Origin: NORP240 sp942492445
Lineage (GTDB): Bacteria > Pseudomonadota > Gammaproteobacteria > Pseudomonadales > Pseudohongiellaceae
Direction: 5' to 3'
DNA length: 9,053 bases
NCBI GenBank assembly: GCA_942492445.1
Contig: CALOEW010000016.1
Location: 1-9,053 of the forward strand
Shown here: positions 1 to 5,309 of the stretch, piece by piece
Layout of the letters: the number at the start of each line of letters is the position of its first letter
How positions within the stretch are numbered: the first letter of the stretch is position 1
Notes under the pieces: model-generated
Seen by the model: only the letters and a program-made list of their open reading frames with translations
What the model was told of the DNA's origin: nothing
Databases searched by the model: none
Program-made: the position numbers and the translations under genes

Positions 1-47
1 TGTTCGTGAAGGAGCACTTTGAAAAATTCTCGATCTTTTTTGTTCAT
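1..47 (-). CDS. N-terminal fragment of a gene leaving the window, possibly TraR/DksA-like
   Basis: Fifteen codons are visible on the minus strand before the window ends, beginning with an ATG at 47 and reading MNKKDREFFKVLLHE. The pattern (M-x-K-K-D-x-E-F-F-x-x-L-L) resembles the start of small TraR/DksA-type zinc-finger proteins, which bind RNA polymerase, but the cysteines that would prove this lie outside the window. The ATG follows an AT-rich stretch with a candidate promoter at a sensible distance, which supports a true start. The Shine-Dalgarno match is weak. Family assignment is a guess; the existence of a gene start is moderately supported. Confidence 0.4.
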   Translation of the reverse strand, partial: MNKKDREFFKVLLHE

Positions 48-77
48 CGCTCAATCCCGCAAAGGTGAAGGTTACTA

Positions 78-106
78 TTTTTAACAAAAAACGGAAGTTA
101 ACACAA
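78..106 (-). promoter_or_regulatory. Candidate sigma70 promoter for the leftmost minus-strand gene
   Basis: Read on the minus strand, TTGTGT (101-106) and TAAAAA (78-83) are separated by exactly 17 bases. They match 3 of 6 and 4 of 6 positions of the -35 and -10 consensus. Transcription would start near base 71, giving a leader of about 24 bases to the ATG at 47. The surrounding AT-rich bases contrast with the GC-rich window. Prediction from motif and spacing only. Confidence 0.35.
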
Positions 107-126
107 GAAAATGGGCATGTAAAGTG

Positions 127-255
127 CTATTGTGTCATTGCCGCCGATCCGGGCAATACCACGAAACCCTGACACTCCAGGCCGGTGGCAATACTTTCGA
201 ACAGGGTCTCGTCAGGGGGCAGTTTTCTGCAGCTTTGATTGATTGCCAGGTTCAT
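127..255 (-). CDS. Short ORF resembling the N-terminus of a 2OG-Fe(II) oxygenase; probable remnant
   Basis: A 42-codon minus-strand ORF runs from an ATG at 255 to a TAG at 127-129. A GAGAGGT Shine-Dalgarno (263-269) sits 7 bases before the start, and a candidate promoter lies about 50 bases further upstream. Residues 15-36 contain D-E-x-L-F-x-x-I-A-x-x-L-x-x-x-G-F-V-V-L-P-G, which resembles the opening helix and first strand of 2OG-Fe(II) oxygenases (LFxxIAxxLxxxGyxVLPG). Those proteins are about 200 residues long, and only about 80 non-coding-looking bases remain before the next gene start, so the iron-binding HxD...H domain is absent. It could be a truncated remnant still carrying its expression signals, or a genuine small protein that resembles that family by chance. 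Confidence 0.4.
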   Translation of the reverse strand: MNLAINQSCRKLPPDETLFESIATGLECQGFVVLPGSAAMTQ

Positions 256-262
256 GGTGCGG

Positions 263-269
263 ACCTCTC
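263..269 (-). promoter_or_regulatory. Shine-Dalgarno site of the 42-residue ORF
   Basis: GAGAGGT on the minus strand, 7 bases upstream of the ATG at 255. It is among the best ribosome binding sites in the window and is the main reason to take this short ORF seriously. Confidence 0.55.
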
Positions 270-304
270 AGGGAACCTCTGGTCAGTGGCCTGAATTTTC
301 CGCC

Positions 305-333
305 TGTTTAGCCCAATCCTGCCAGGCTGGCAA
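305..333 (-). promoter_or_regulatory. Candidate promoter overlapping a 13-base palindrome
   Basis: On the minus strand TTGCCA (328-333, 5 of 6 consensus positions) and TAAACA (305-310, 3 of 6) are 17 bases apart. Transcription would begin near 297 and give a leader of about 40 bases for the short ORF starting at 255. The -35 hexamer overlaps the hyphenated palindrome TGCCAG-G-CTGGCA (320-332), which may be an operator. The -10 match is poor, so this remains a motif-level prediction. Confidence 0.35.
320..332. repeat. Perfect hyphenated palindrome TGCCAG-G-CTGGCA
   Basis: Two 6-base arms flank a single central G. It overlaps the -35 region of the predicted minus-strand promoter, a common position for a repressor operator. 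An RNA hairpin is not possible with a one-base loop, so if functional it acts as DNA. No known regulator is assigned to it. Confidence 0.45.
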
Positions 334-646
334 GAAACTTTATTGATTTCTGCGATTTCCGGAGCGGCCGGGTCCCTTCGGGTTCCTGGCAGCCTGACCG
401 CGATCTGCATTGGTGCCGGAATTCACCGGGGCTGGACTTGCCCGGGTCTGATCGAGTGTAATCTGCAATCGCCCGCCAGTTTCAGGCACAGTGCACTGGT
501 GAACATCAGTAACAGGCTCCCGATTTATCGGTAGTCAGAGCCTGCGGTGGCGTTGCCTGGACTTCATGGCATGGGGTGAGTGCCGATCGTGTCACCGGTT
601 CAAGGATTGCCACCTTCAGATGCTTCATTGCTGAATGGTAACAACG

Positions 647-983
647 ATGGCTTATTGACTCATCAGAAATTGCTGGACCGGGACTTCGGGACCCTGGAGC
701 ATACCTACACGGAAAGGGACACCATGCTCTGGGCGCTCGGCATTGGCATGGGCCAGGACCCCCAAGGGGAGGATTGTTCCTGCGATTCGTCTATGAGGAG
801 AATCTTGAAACCATGCCTGTTGTGGCAGTTGTTCCATTCTACCCTGGGTTCTGGCGGTGGGACATCCCGATACCGGCATCGACTCAGTTCAAAAACGGCC
901 GCAGGGCCAGGGAGTCCATCCAGGCCAAGGCCACTTCGGTCTGAGCAGCGGACTGTGCAGGCAAACCAGGCCCGGTAACGGAT
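647..983 (+). pseudogene. MaoC-family enoyl-CoA hydratase, N-terminal hot-dog half, frame-broken
   Basis: This is the first half of a two-hot-dog (R)-specific enoyl-CoA hydratase of the type seen in the hydratase part of peroxisomal multifunctional enzyme 2. Family landmarks appear in order but in different frames. The start ATGGCT at 647 reads MAIDYQKLLDRDF if a T near 653 and a C near 662 are ignored. TYTERDTMLWALGIGMGQDP lies in the frame of 580. LRFVYEENLETMPVVAVVPF then YPGFW begin at 780 in a second frame. DTGIDSVQ appears near 871 in a third, and RTVQAN near 946 is back in the first frame. At least six frame changes are needed before the intact C-terminal half. Whether these are real lesions or sequencing errors is not decided here. 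Presence of the family is close to certain; the exact indel positions are approximate. Confidence 0.8.
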
Positions 984-1523
984 GTGACCGATAAGGGGGC
1001 GCGGGTCGGAGCGCTGATTGTTACTGAACGAAAAGTTTCTGACAAGCACAACGGAGAGGCTTATTGTACCTTGAGATCTGCAATTCTGTGCCGAGGTGAT
1101 GGCGGCTTCGGTGGCCCCAAAATACCTTCTCGAAATCCAGACCGAATTCCTGATCGGTCCCCTGATATAGTGTGCGACCTGACAACATTTTCTCAGCAGG
1201 CGCTTATCTACCGATTGTCCGGTGATTTTAATCCCCTCCACGCTTCGCCACCTATTGCCCGCAAGGCCGGATTCAGGGAGCCGATACTTCATGGGCTGTG
1301 TACCTTTGGTGTAGTGACTCACGCGATTCTCAGGTCCTGTTGCCGCTATGAAACGGAACGGTTGAGGCAGATCCGTCTGCGGTTTACCTCACCGGTCTAT
1401 CCAGGAGACACCATCAGTACCGAAATCTGGGACCTGGGTGCATCAGGAATCGCCTTTCGCTGCCGCTCTCTGGAACAGGATAAAATCGTCGTCAACAACG
1501 GTTACGCGGCAATCTGCGGGTAA
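984..1523 (+). CDS. MaoC-family enoyl-CoA hydratase, C-terminal catalytic hot-dog domain
   Basis: This is the intact second half of the gene whose first half lies at 647-983; the GTG at 984 is an internal codon, not the true start. It carries the catalytic hydratase motif: YRLSGDFNPLHASPPIARKA (about residues 72-91), with Asp and His as the expected catalytic pair, followed by GFREPILHGLCTFG. A CRGDGGFGGP linker precedes it and RFTSPVYPGDTISTEIW follows, both typical. The family adds water to trans-2-enoyl-CoA to give (R)-3-hydroxyacyl-CoA in beta-oxidation-like or polyester-precursor pathways; the substrate here is unknown. With the N-terminal half the protein would be about 285 residues, the usual length. 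It converges on the CDF transporter gene, ending 33 bases before that gene's stop. No terminator was seen between them. Confidence 0.88.
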   Translation: MTDKGARVGALIVTERKVSDKHNGEAYCTLRSAILCRGDGGFGGPKIPSRNPDRIPDRSPDIVCDLTTFSQQALIYRLSGDFNPLHASPPIARKAGFREPILHGLCTFGVVTHAILRSCCRYETERLRQIRLRFTSPVYPGDTISTEIWDLGASGIAFRCRSLEQDKIVVNNGYAAICG

Positions 1524-1556
1524 CTGCGCGGCCCCGACTGCCGGGCGCAACAGTCA

Positions 1557-2492
1557 TCAGGTTTCTTTACGGGAACGGTCGGTAAGGCTGAACCGGGCTT
1601 CCGCTTCGACGAACACCCGCCTCACATTGTGAAATTGTTGCTTAATCGCCATATCCAGTTGCGCCACACTTTCCTCGATATCGGTAGCAGAGGCCGAGTC
1701 ATCGAATTCAACACTGAGGTTGACGAGTATGAATTCAGGACCCATGTGCATGGTCAGCACTTCATTGACATTGTCGATCAGCGGAATCTGAGCCGAGAGT
1801 TTCCTGATGCCCTGCACGACTTCGATATTGGCCCTTTCCCCGATCAACAGGCTCTTGGTTTCAATCGCCAGCCATACGGCCGTGCCGCCAAGGATCAGCC
1901 CGATCAGGATTGAAGCGATACCGTCCAGATAAAGATTTCCGGTCACCTGGGTAAGGAAAGTGGAAAGCAGGGCGACCAGCAGACCGAGCATGGCAGCTGA
2001 ATCCTCGAACAGCACGACAAACATGGAAGGATCTTTGCCCCGTTGTACCGCCTCTATATAGCCCATGCTTCCCCGAACCTTGTTGAATTCCCGGAAGGCG
2101 AAAAACCAGGCCCCACCCTCGAAGACGATAGCAAGCGAAAGTACCAGGTAATTGACCAGAAAACTTTCCAGCGGCCGGGGGTCGGTAAGGCGATGAATTC
2201 CCTCGTACATGGAGATACCGGCGCCGACGGCGAATATCAGGATGGCAACGACAAAACTCCAGAAATAGACTTCCTTGCCGTGTCCAAACGGGAATTGCTC
2301 ATCGGCGGGTCTGCTGGCCCTTTTCAGGCCGTATAGCAGCAGTACCTGGTTCCCGGTATCCACGACCGAATGCACACCCTCGGACAGCATGGCGGAGCTG
2401 CCGGTGATAAAGGCGGCAATAAATTTCATTACGGCGATCAGGGAATTGCCGATCAGGGCGGCGTAGATGACCAGTTTGCGGGACGAGGCCAT
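1557..2492 (-). CDS. Cation diffusion facilitator (CDF), SLC30A9/ZnT9-like
   Basis: A 311-residue inner-membrane metal exporter with the usual CDF plan: six membrane segments (about residues 8-205) and a cytoplasmic domain (about 210-311). TM2 carries H41-S-V-V-D45 within SEGVHSVVDTGNQ, the first half of the transport site. The loop FPFGHGKEVYFWSF (67-80) and TM5 FEDSAAMLG (162-170) are hallmarks of the SLC30A9-like branch rather than the FieF/CzcD branch. The TM5 position that is His in FieF-type proteins is Val160 here, with Glu163 and Asp164 nearby. CDFs exchange Zn2+ or other divalent ions for protons; the metal is not predictable here. It starts at ATG 2492 with only a weak upstream AGG. 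It lies 232 bases downstream of the Sel1-repeat gene on the same strand, so co-transcription is possible but unsupported. Confidence 0.92.
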   Translation of the reverse strand: MASSRKLVIYAALIGNSLIAVMKFIAAFITGSSAMLSEGVHSVVDTGNQVLLLYGLKRASRPADEQFPFGHGKEVYFWSFVVAILIFAVGAGISMYEGIHRLTDPRPLESFLVNYLVLSLAIVFEGGAWFFAFREFNKVRGSMGYIEAVQRGKDPSMFVVLFEDSAAMLGLLVALLSTFLTQVTGNLYLDGIASILIGLILGGTAVWLAIETKSLLIGERANIEVVQGIRKLSAQIPLIDNVNEVLTMHMGPEFILVNLSVEFDDSASATDIEESVAQLDMAIKQQFHNVRRVFVEAEARFSLTDRSRKET

Positions 2493-2724
2493 GGTGAGCG
2501 GTTACCTGCTGAGTGGTTAATTCGGGGAACGCAATCGGCCCCGGCCGACAAACGGAAAGTAAAGTATCCGCGTCGACCGCTGCCGGGTGGCTCCTGTTCC
2601 GCGGTGAGGCTCGAGTTTTCAAGACCGGTGCCATCCTGGCCTGCCGGCTCCCAATCGTGGTCGCTGCACGACGCAGTCGTCGCTACCCGGGCCGGACCGC
2701 TGATGTGGACTATGGTGTTGACCT
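2493..2724. other. Spacer between the Sel1 and CDF genes, no gene recognised
   Basis: Long open frames cross this 232-base GC-rich stretch on both strands, but their translations have no recognisable family. A small hairpin ACGAC-GCA-GTCGT occurs near 2669-2681 without a following T-run. No convincing promoter for the CDF gene was found. The minus strand has a weak AGG about 13 bases before its ATG. Confidence 0.4.
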
Positions 2725-3552
2725 TCAGCAGTCGGAATAGCCTCGTGCGCGACAGGCAACCGCCAGTTCCCGTGCTTCTTCAACCTGGTCCGGCGTCAGT
2801 TCCTCCTCCAGGTTACGGCGCATCAGACGGGCACTGGTATCTCCGTTGGCGGCGGCGACATTCACCCACATGGCTGCTTTGACCAGGTCCTTCATAAGCC
2901 ACTGCCCCTGGTGGTACATGGCACCGAGCTGAAACTGGGACTGTGCATGGCCACGTTCCGCCGCCTTGCGGAACAGACGTTCCGCCTCAATCAGGTTGAT
3001 CTCACCGCCCTGACCAAAATAGTGCATCATGCCCAGGCTGTGAACGGCTGGCAGAAAATCCTGATCTGCTGCCCGCTGCAGCCACATCTGACCCGTTTCG
3101 TAGTCAGGTTCGGTCGCCGTTCCCGACTGGTGCATTATGCCGAGTTCCTGCTGGGCTTCAGGCAGGCCCTGTTCAGCAGCGGCGGTCATCAGGCGCAGTG
3201 CTTCACGAGGATCCATCTGGACCCCGATGCCGATGAGGTACATGTTGGCCAGTTCGCGCTGGGCCCTGGCAAAACCCTGCTCGGCGGCCAGTTTCAGCAT
3301 TTCCGCGCCGGCTCGCATATCCAGGTCCACATACTGCCCGCTGCGGTACATACGGGACAGGATGTACTGGGCCTGGACGCTGCCTTCACTGACCAGTGGA
3401 GCCAGTTCCAGGTAGGCTTTTTCGTAATCGCGCATTTCGTACGCTTCCAGGCCTGCGTCCAGGTCGGCGAAAACGGCCAGCGGCGACAGGCATAGCAGGC
3501 ACCCGCCCAGCAGGGCGAGACACATTCTTGAAGGTGAGTGACTCTGTTTCAT
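2725..3552 (-). CDS. Secreted Sel1-repeat (TPR-like) protein
   Basis: A 275-residue protein starting at ATG 3552. Residues 1-29 form a signal peptide: a short basic start, the hydrophobic core MCLALLGGCLLCLSPLAVFA, and cleavage before DLDAG. The rest is mostly Sel1 repeats of about 36 residues, recognised by A-Q-x-x-L-x-x-M-Y-x-x-G and A-x-x-x-x-x-x-A-A-E-Q-G patterns; about five or six units are seen. The C-terminal segment AAMWVNVAAANGDTSARLMR followed by LTPDQVEEARELA is a common end for periplasmic Sel1 proteins. Such proteins act as scaffolds for protein contacts; the partner is unknown. Upstream in-frame ATG 3570 and TTG 3573 are alternatives; 3552 was chosen because it gives a standard signal peptide. 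The gene diverges from the sirtuin gene across a possible shared promoter. Confidence 0.88.
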   Translation of the reverse strand: MKQSHSPSRMCLALLGGCLLCLSPLAVFADLDAGLEAYEMRDYEKAYLELAPLVSEGSVQAQYILSRMYRSGQYVDLDMRAGAEMLKLAAEQGFARAQRELANMYLIGIGVQMDPREALRLMTAAAEQGLPEAQQELGIMHQSGTATEPDYETGQMWLQRAADQDFLPAVHSLGMMHYFGQGGEINLIEAERLFRKAAERGHAQSQFQLGAMYHQGQWLMKDLVKAAMWVNVAAANGDTSARLMRRNLEEELTPDQVEEARELAVACRARGYSDC

Positions 3553-3584
3553 AGCATGACTTGCCTTCATCAATTAAAACCCAG

Positions 3585-3592
3585 AGTATACT
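3585..3592. promoter_or_regulatory. Palindromic AGTATACT: overlapping -10 elements for divergent Sel1 and sirtuin genes
   Basis: The 8-base sequence is its own reverse complement, so TATACT (5 of 6 matches to TATAAT) is present on the plus strand at 3587-3592 and on the minus strand at 3585-3590. For the minus strand, TTCGCA at 3609-3614 is a fair -35 at 18 bases. For the plus strand no good -35 is seen; TTGCCT at 3561-3566 is 20 bases away. Minus-strand transcription would start near 3578 and plus-strand near 3599, each just ahead of its gene. The position between two divergent genes supports the call; activity is unproven. Confidence 0.45.
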
Positions 3593-3638
3593 TGTTGATG
3601 CAACCGTTTGCGAAACTTGCCGTGGCTACCTGCCTGCC

Positions 3639-4508
3639 GTGATCAGTCGCCTCGTGGATTTCATTCAGGCCAATCCCCGCCTGCTGGTGCTTACCGGAGC
3701 AGGATGCAGTGCCACTTCCGGTATTCCGACCTATCGGAATGAGCAAGGTATCTGGCAGCGCCGCGAGCCCGTCAGGCACCAGGATTTCATCAATCGCACT
3801 GGTTGCCGCAAACGTTACTGGGCCCGCAGCCTGGTCGGCTGGCCGGCAGTAAGCAAAGCCCGGCCCAACCCGGCTCACGCGGCTCTTGCCAGCCTCGAAA
3901 ACAGCGGGTTTGTGCGGCTGCTGGTGACGCAGAACGTGGATCGCCTGCATCAACAGGCGGGACACCGCAATGTAGTGGACCTTCATGGTCGTCTTGACCA
4001 GGTGCTGTGTCTTGGCTGTGGACACGTGAGTGCACGGGAGGAAATCCAGTTACAACTTATGGCAATCAACCCCGGTTTCGATCCTGAAACAACGGCAATG
4101 AGCCTGGCTCCAGACGGGGATGCCGACGTACCGGAGCAGCTGGTGGAATCGCTACGCGTACCGGATTGTCGGTATTGTGGTGGAGTGCTCAAGCCCGGTG
4201 TAGTGTTTTTTGGCGACTCGGTGGCTCGCAGCCTGGTGTCGTACGTGTACGATGAACTGGATAACAGTGACGGAATGCTGGTGGTGGGCACCTCTCTGAT
4301 GGTTTTTTCAGGTTACCGGTTCTGTCGCCACGCTGCACAGCACAACAAGCCGATTGCCTGCATCAACCTGGGTATCACCCGCGCCGACAGCCTGTTCAGC
4401 CTGAAACTGGAACAGGAATGCGGTGCCGCCCTGGAAGCACTGTGTCGGGCGGTGTCAAAGCAGCCCCCGCGCCTGGTCAGCGTTGTGGAGCGCGATCGTA
4501 GACCCTGA
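3639..4508 (+). CDS. NAD+-dependent class II sirtuin (SIRT4-like)
   Basis: A Sir2-family protein of 289 residues from the chosen GTG start; these enzymes use NAD+ to remove acyl groups from lysine, and SIRT4 relatives also show ADP-ribosyl transfer. In order: the NAD-binding loop LTGAGCSATSGIPTYR (about 18-33), the SIRT4-type RKRYWARSLVGWP (about 57-69), the catalytic segment TQNVDRLH (97-104), and LHGR with His116 as the general base. Two zinc pairs follow, C124-x-x-C127 and C177-x-x-C180, then KPGVVFFGDS (185-194) and GTS (217-219). All expected core residues are present. The frame is open back to TTG 3561, but that start would overlap the divergent Sel1 gene and precede the predicted -10, so GTG 3639 is preferred although no Shine-Dalgarno is seen. 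The 3' end overlaps the convergent gene by 32 bases. Confidence 0.9.
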   Translation: MISRLVDFIQANPRLLVLTGAGCSATSGIPTYRNEQGIWQRREPVRHQDFINRTGCRKRYWARSLVGWPAVSKARPNPAHAALASLENSGFVRLLVTQNVDRLHQQAGHRNVVDLHGRLDQVLCLGCGHVSAREEIQLQLMAINPGFDPETTAMSLAPDGDADVPEQLVESLRVPDCRYCGGVLKPGVVFFGDSVARSLVSYVYDELDNSDGMLVVGTSLMVFSGYRFCRHAAQHNKPIACINLGITRADSLFSLKLEQECGAALEALCRAVSKQPPRLVSVVERDRRP

Positions 4509-5100
4509 CCAGGTGGATAGGGCCGCCGAACACGAAAGGCTCCAGGGTCATCTCCACCCGCAGCCGCTGACCCTGTTCCTCGAGGGTGTAGGTCTCCAGG
4601 GTATATCCGCCGTCCCTGGGGCGACCTTCGACGATCAGTTCGGAATCGTTCCAATTGCCGAAGGAAAAGTCTTCCCCGCCGGCTTCGAAGTAGTCACTGA
4701 CACCAGTGGAGCGCCGCCTGCCGTCGGTATGGAAAACACGGCGGTAGCCGTCGGCGTATTCGAATACGGCTTGCGGTTCATCGTAACGGACAGTCAACAC
4801 GTCGTCATAGGAGATGCGGTCGTAGAGTTCCTGGTCCGCCGGCCCGCCTCGATAGCGATCTTTCTCAGGCTTACTGAACCAGCCACGTCGCTGCACCTGG
4901 CCACCGGCGGCCCGGATTGCCTCCTCGACCTGGTCGTCTGTGTTGTCACTCAGCTCTTCGTTGATTACCCAGTGGCCGTTGATGGCCAGCCGCGGGTGCG
5001 GGGCAGCCACTTCCTGTGCCGGAAGGTACTGTGGCAGGCACAGCATAACCGCCATGGCGATCAGGGAGTTGGTGGAGAATTGTCGTCCGAAACGTGTCAT
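4477..5100 (-). CDS. Secreted protein of unknown function, beta-rich
   Basis: A 207-residue protein starting at ATG 5100. Residues 1-28 form a probable signal peptide with hydrophobic core LIAMAVMLCL and cleavage near LPAQE, so the product is likely periplasmic. It has an N-terminal NGHWVINEELSDNTDD segment, then a charged linker. The C-terminal half is beta-strand rich with repeated turns: YADGYRRVFHTDGRR, NWNDSELIVEGRPRDGGYTL, then a closing MTLEP...LVRVYDRA. This strand pattern recalls small lipocalin-like or calycin-type exported proteins, but I do not recognise a named family. The frame extends upstream to about 5157; 5100 was chosen because it places the signal peptide at the start. It diverges from the exported TPR gene and overlaps the sirtuin 3' end by 32 bases in convergent orientation. 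Confidence 0.75.
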   Translation of the reverse strand: MTRFGRQFSTNSLIAMAVMLCLPQYLPAQEVAAPHPRLAINGHWVINEELSDNTDDQVEEAIRAAGGQVQRRGWFSKPEKDRYRGGPADQELYDRISYDDVLTVRYDEPQAVFEYADGYRRVFHTDGRRRSTGVSDYFEAGGEDFSFGNWNDSELIVEGRPRDGGYTLETYTLEEQGQRLRVEMTLEPFVFGGPIHLVRVYDRAPQR

Positions 5101-5186
5101 TACTGGAAAAGAGTAAGCAAAAAGGGCGGTCCGGCGCAAGGGGCAGATGACGTCCAAGGGGCGGCGGCCGGTACCCCGGCAGCGGG

Positions 5187-5217
5187 TGCCTCGGACCTGG
5201 CGTTATCGATGCCTCGG
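5187..5217. repeat. Direct repeat TGCCTCGG, 23-base period, in a divergent intergenic region
   Basis: TGCCTCGG occurs at 5187-5194 and 5210-5217, between the divergent genes starting at 5100 and 5310. The 23-base period is close to two helical turns. It lies upstream of the predicted TPR-gene promoter, where activator sites would sit. Two 8-base copies in GC-rich DNA could be chance. Confidence 0.25.
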
Positions 5218-5240
5218 TTCCGCTGTTTCGGAGCCAGCAC

Positions 5241-5269
5241 TTATGGTGCCTGTCGAGTCAGGTTATACT
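5241..5269 (+). promoter_or_regulatory. Candidate promoter of the TPR-DUF2868-DUF3482 unit
   Basis: TATACT (5264-5269, 5 of 6 matches) stands 41 bases ahead of the TPR start codon in a divergent intergenic region. The -35 at 17 bases, TTATGG (5241-5246), is a poor match. It is the only good -10 in the gap. A poor -35 would fit an activator-dependent promoter, which is inference. Confidence 0.35.
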
Positions 5270-5297
5270 TGCCGAAAAGACTGCTGCAAGTTTAGAA

Positions 5298-5302
5298 GAG
5301 GG
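5298..5302 (+). promoter_or_regulatory. Ribosome binding site that fixes the TPR gene start
   Basis: GAGGG ends 7 bases before ATG 5310. The alternative GTG at 5307 would leave only 4 bases, so ATG 5310 is preferred. Confidence 0.6.
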
Positions 5303-5309
5303 TTTAGTG

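Larger units (their letters stand above)
256..646. other. 391-base stretch without a recognisable gene
   Basis: Apart from the ribosome site, promoter and palindrome listed separately, nothing recognisable was found on either strand. Short open frames exist (for example plus 343-534), but their translations match no known family and have no plausible start signals. Given the indel damage just downstream, a small frame-broken gene here cannot be excluded. The plus-strand promoter for the MaoC gene is expected near the right end of this stretch but was not identified. Confidence 0.5.

Noticed and set aside
705..1322. 205-codon minus-strand open frame across the MaoC gene
   Set aside because: It lies opposite clear MaoC homology on the plus strand and its translation matches no family; it is a shadow frame of GC-rich coding DNA.
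1524..1556. GC-rich imperfect hairpin between the convergent MaoC and CDF genes, considered as a bidirectional terminator
   Set aside because: The best pairing is about six pairs with a two-base bulge and a nine-base loop, and there is no T-run on either side.
2669..2681. Hairpin ACGAC-GCA-GTCGT after the Sel1 gene, considered as a terminator
   Set aside because: Only five base pairs and no T-run; common by chance in GC-rich DNA.
2299..2882. Open frames on both strands through the Sel1-CDF spacer, considered as a hidden or frameshifted gene
   Set aside because: Translations are rich in Pro, Gly, Arg and Ser with no family resemblance and no start signal; they mostly extend antisense or out of frame into the flanking genes.
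3561..3638. Longer sirtuin N-terminus from TTG 3561
   Set aside because: It would overlap the divergent Sel1 coding start, begin upstream of the predicted -10 element, and lacks a Shine-Dalgarno; the extra residues do not resemble sirtuin N-termini.
4423..5295. 290-codon plus-strand open frame opposite the secreted protein
   Set aside because: The minus strand has a signal peptide and a coherent beta-rich protein here. The plus frame starts inside the sirtuin gene in another frame and has no recognisable content.
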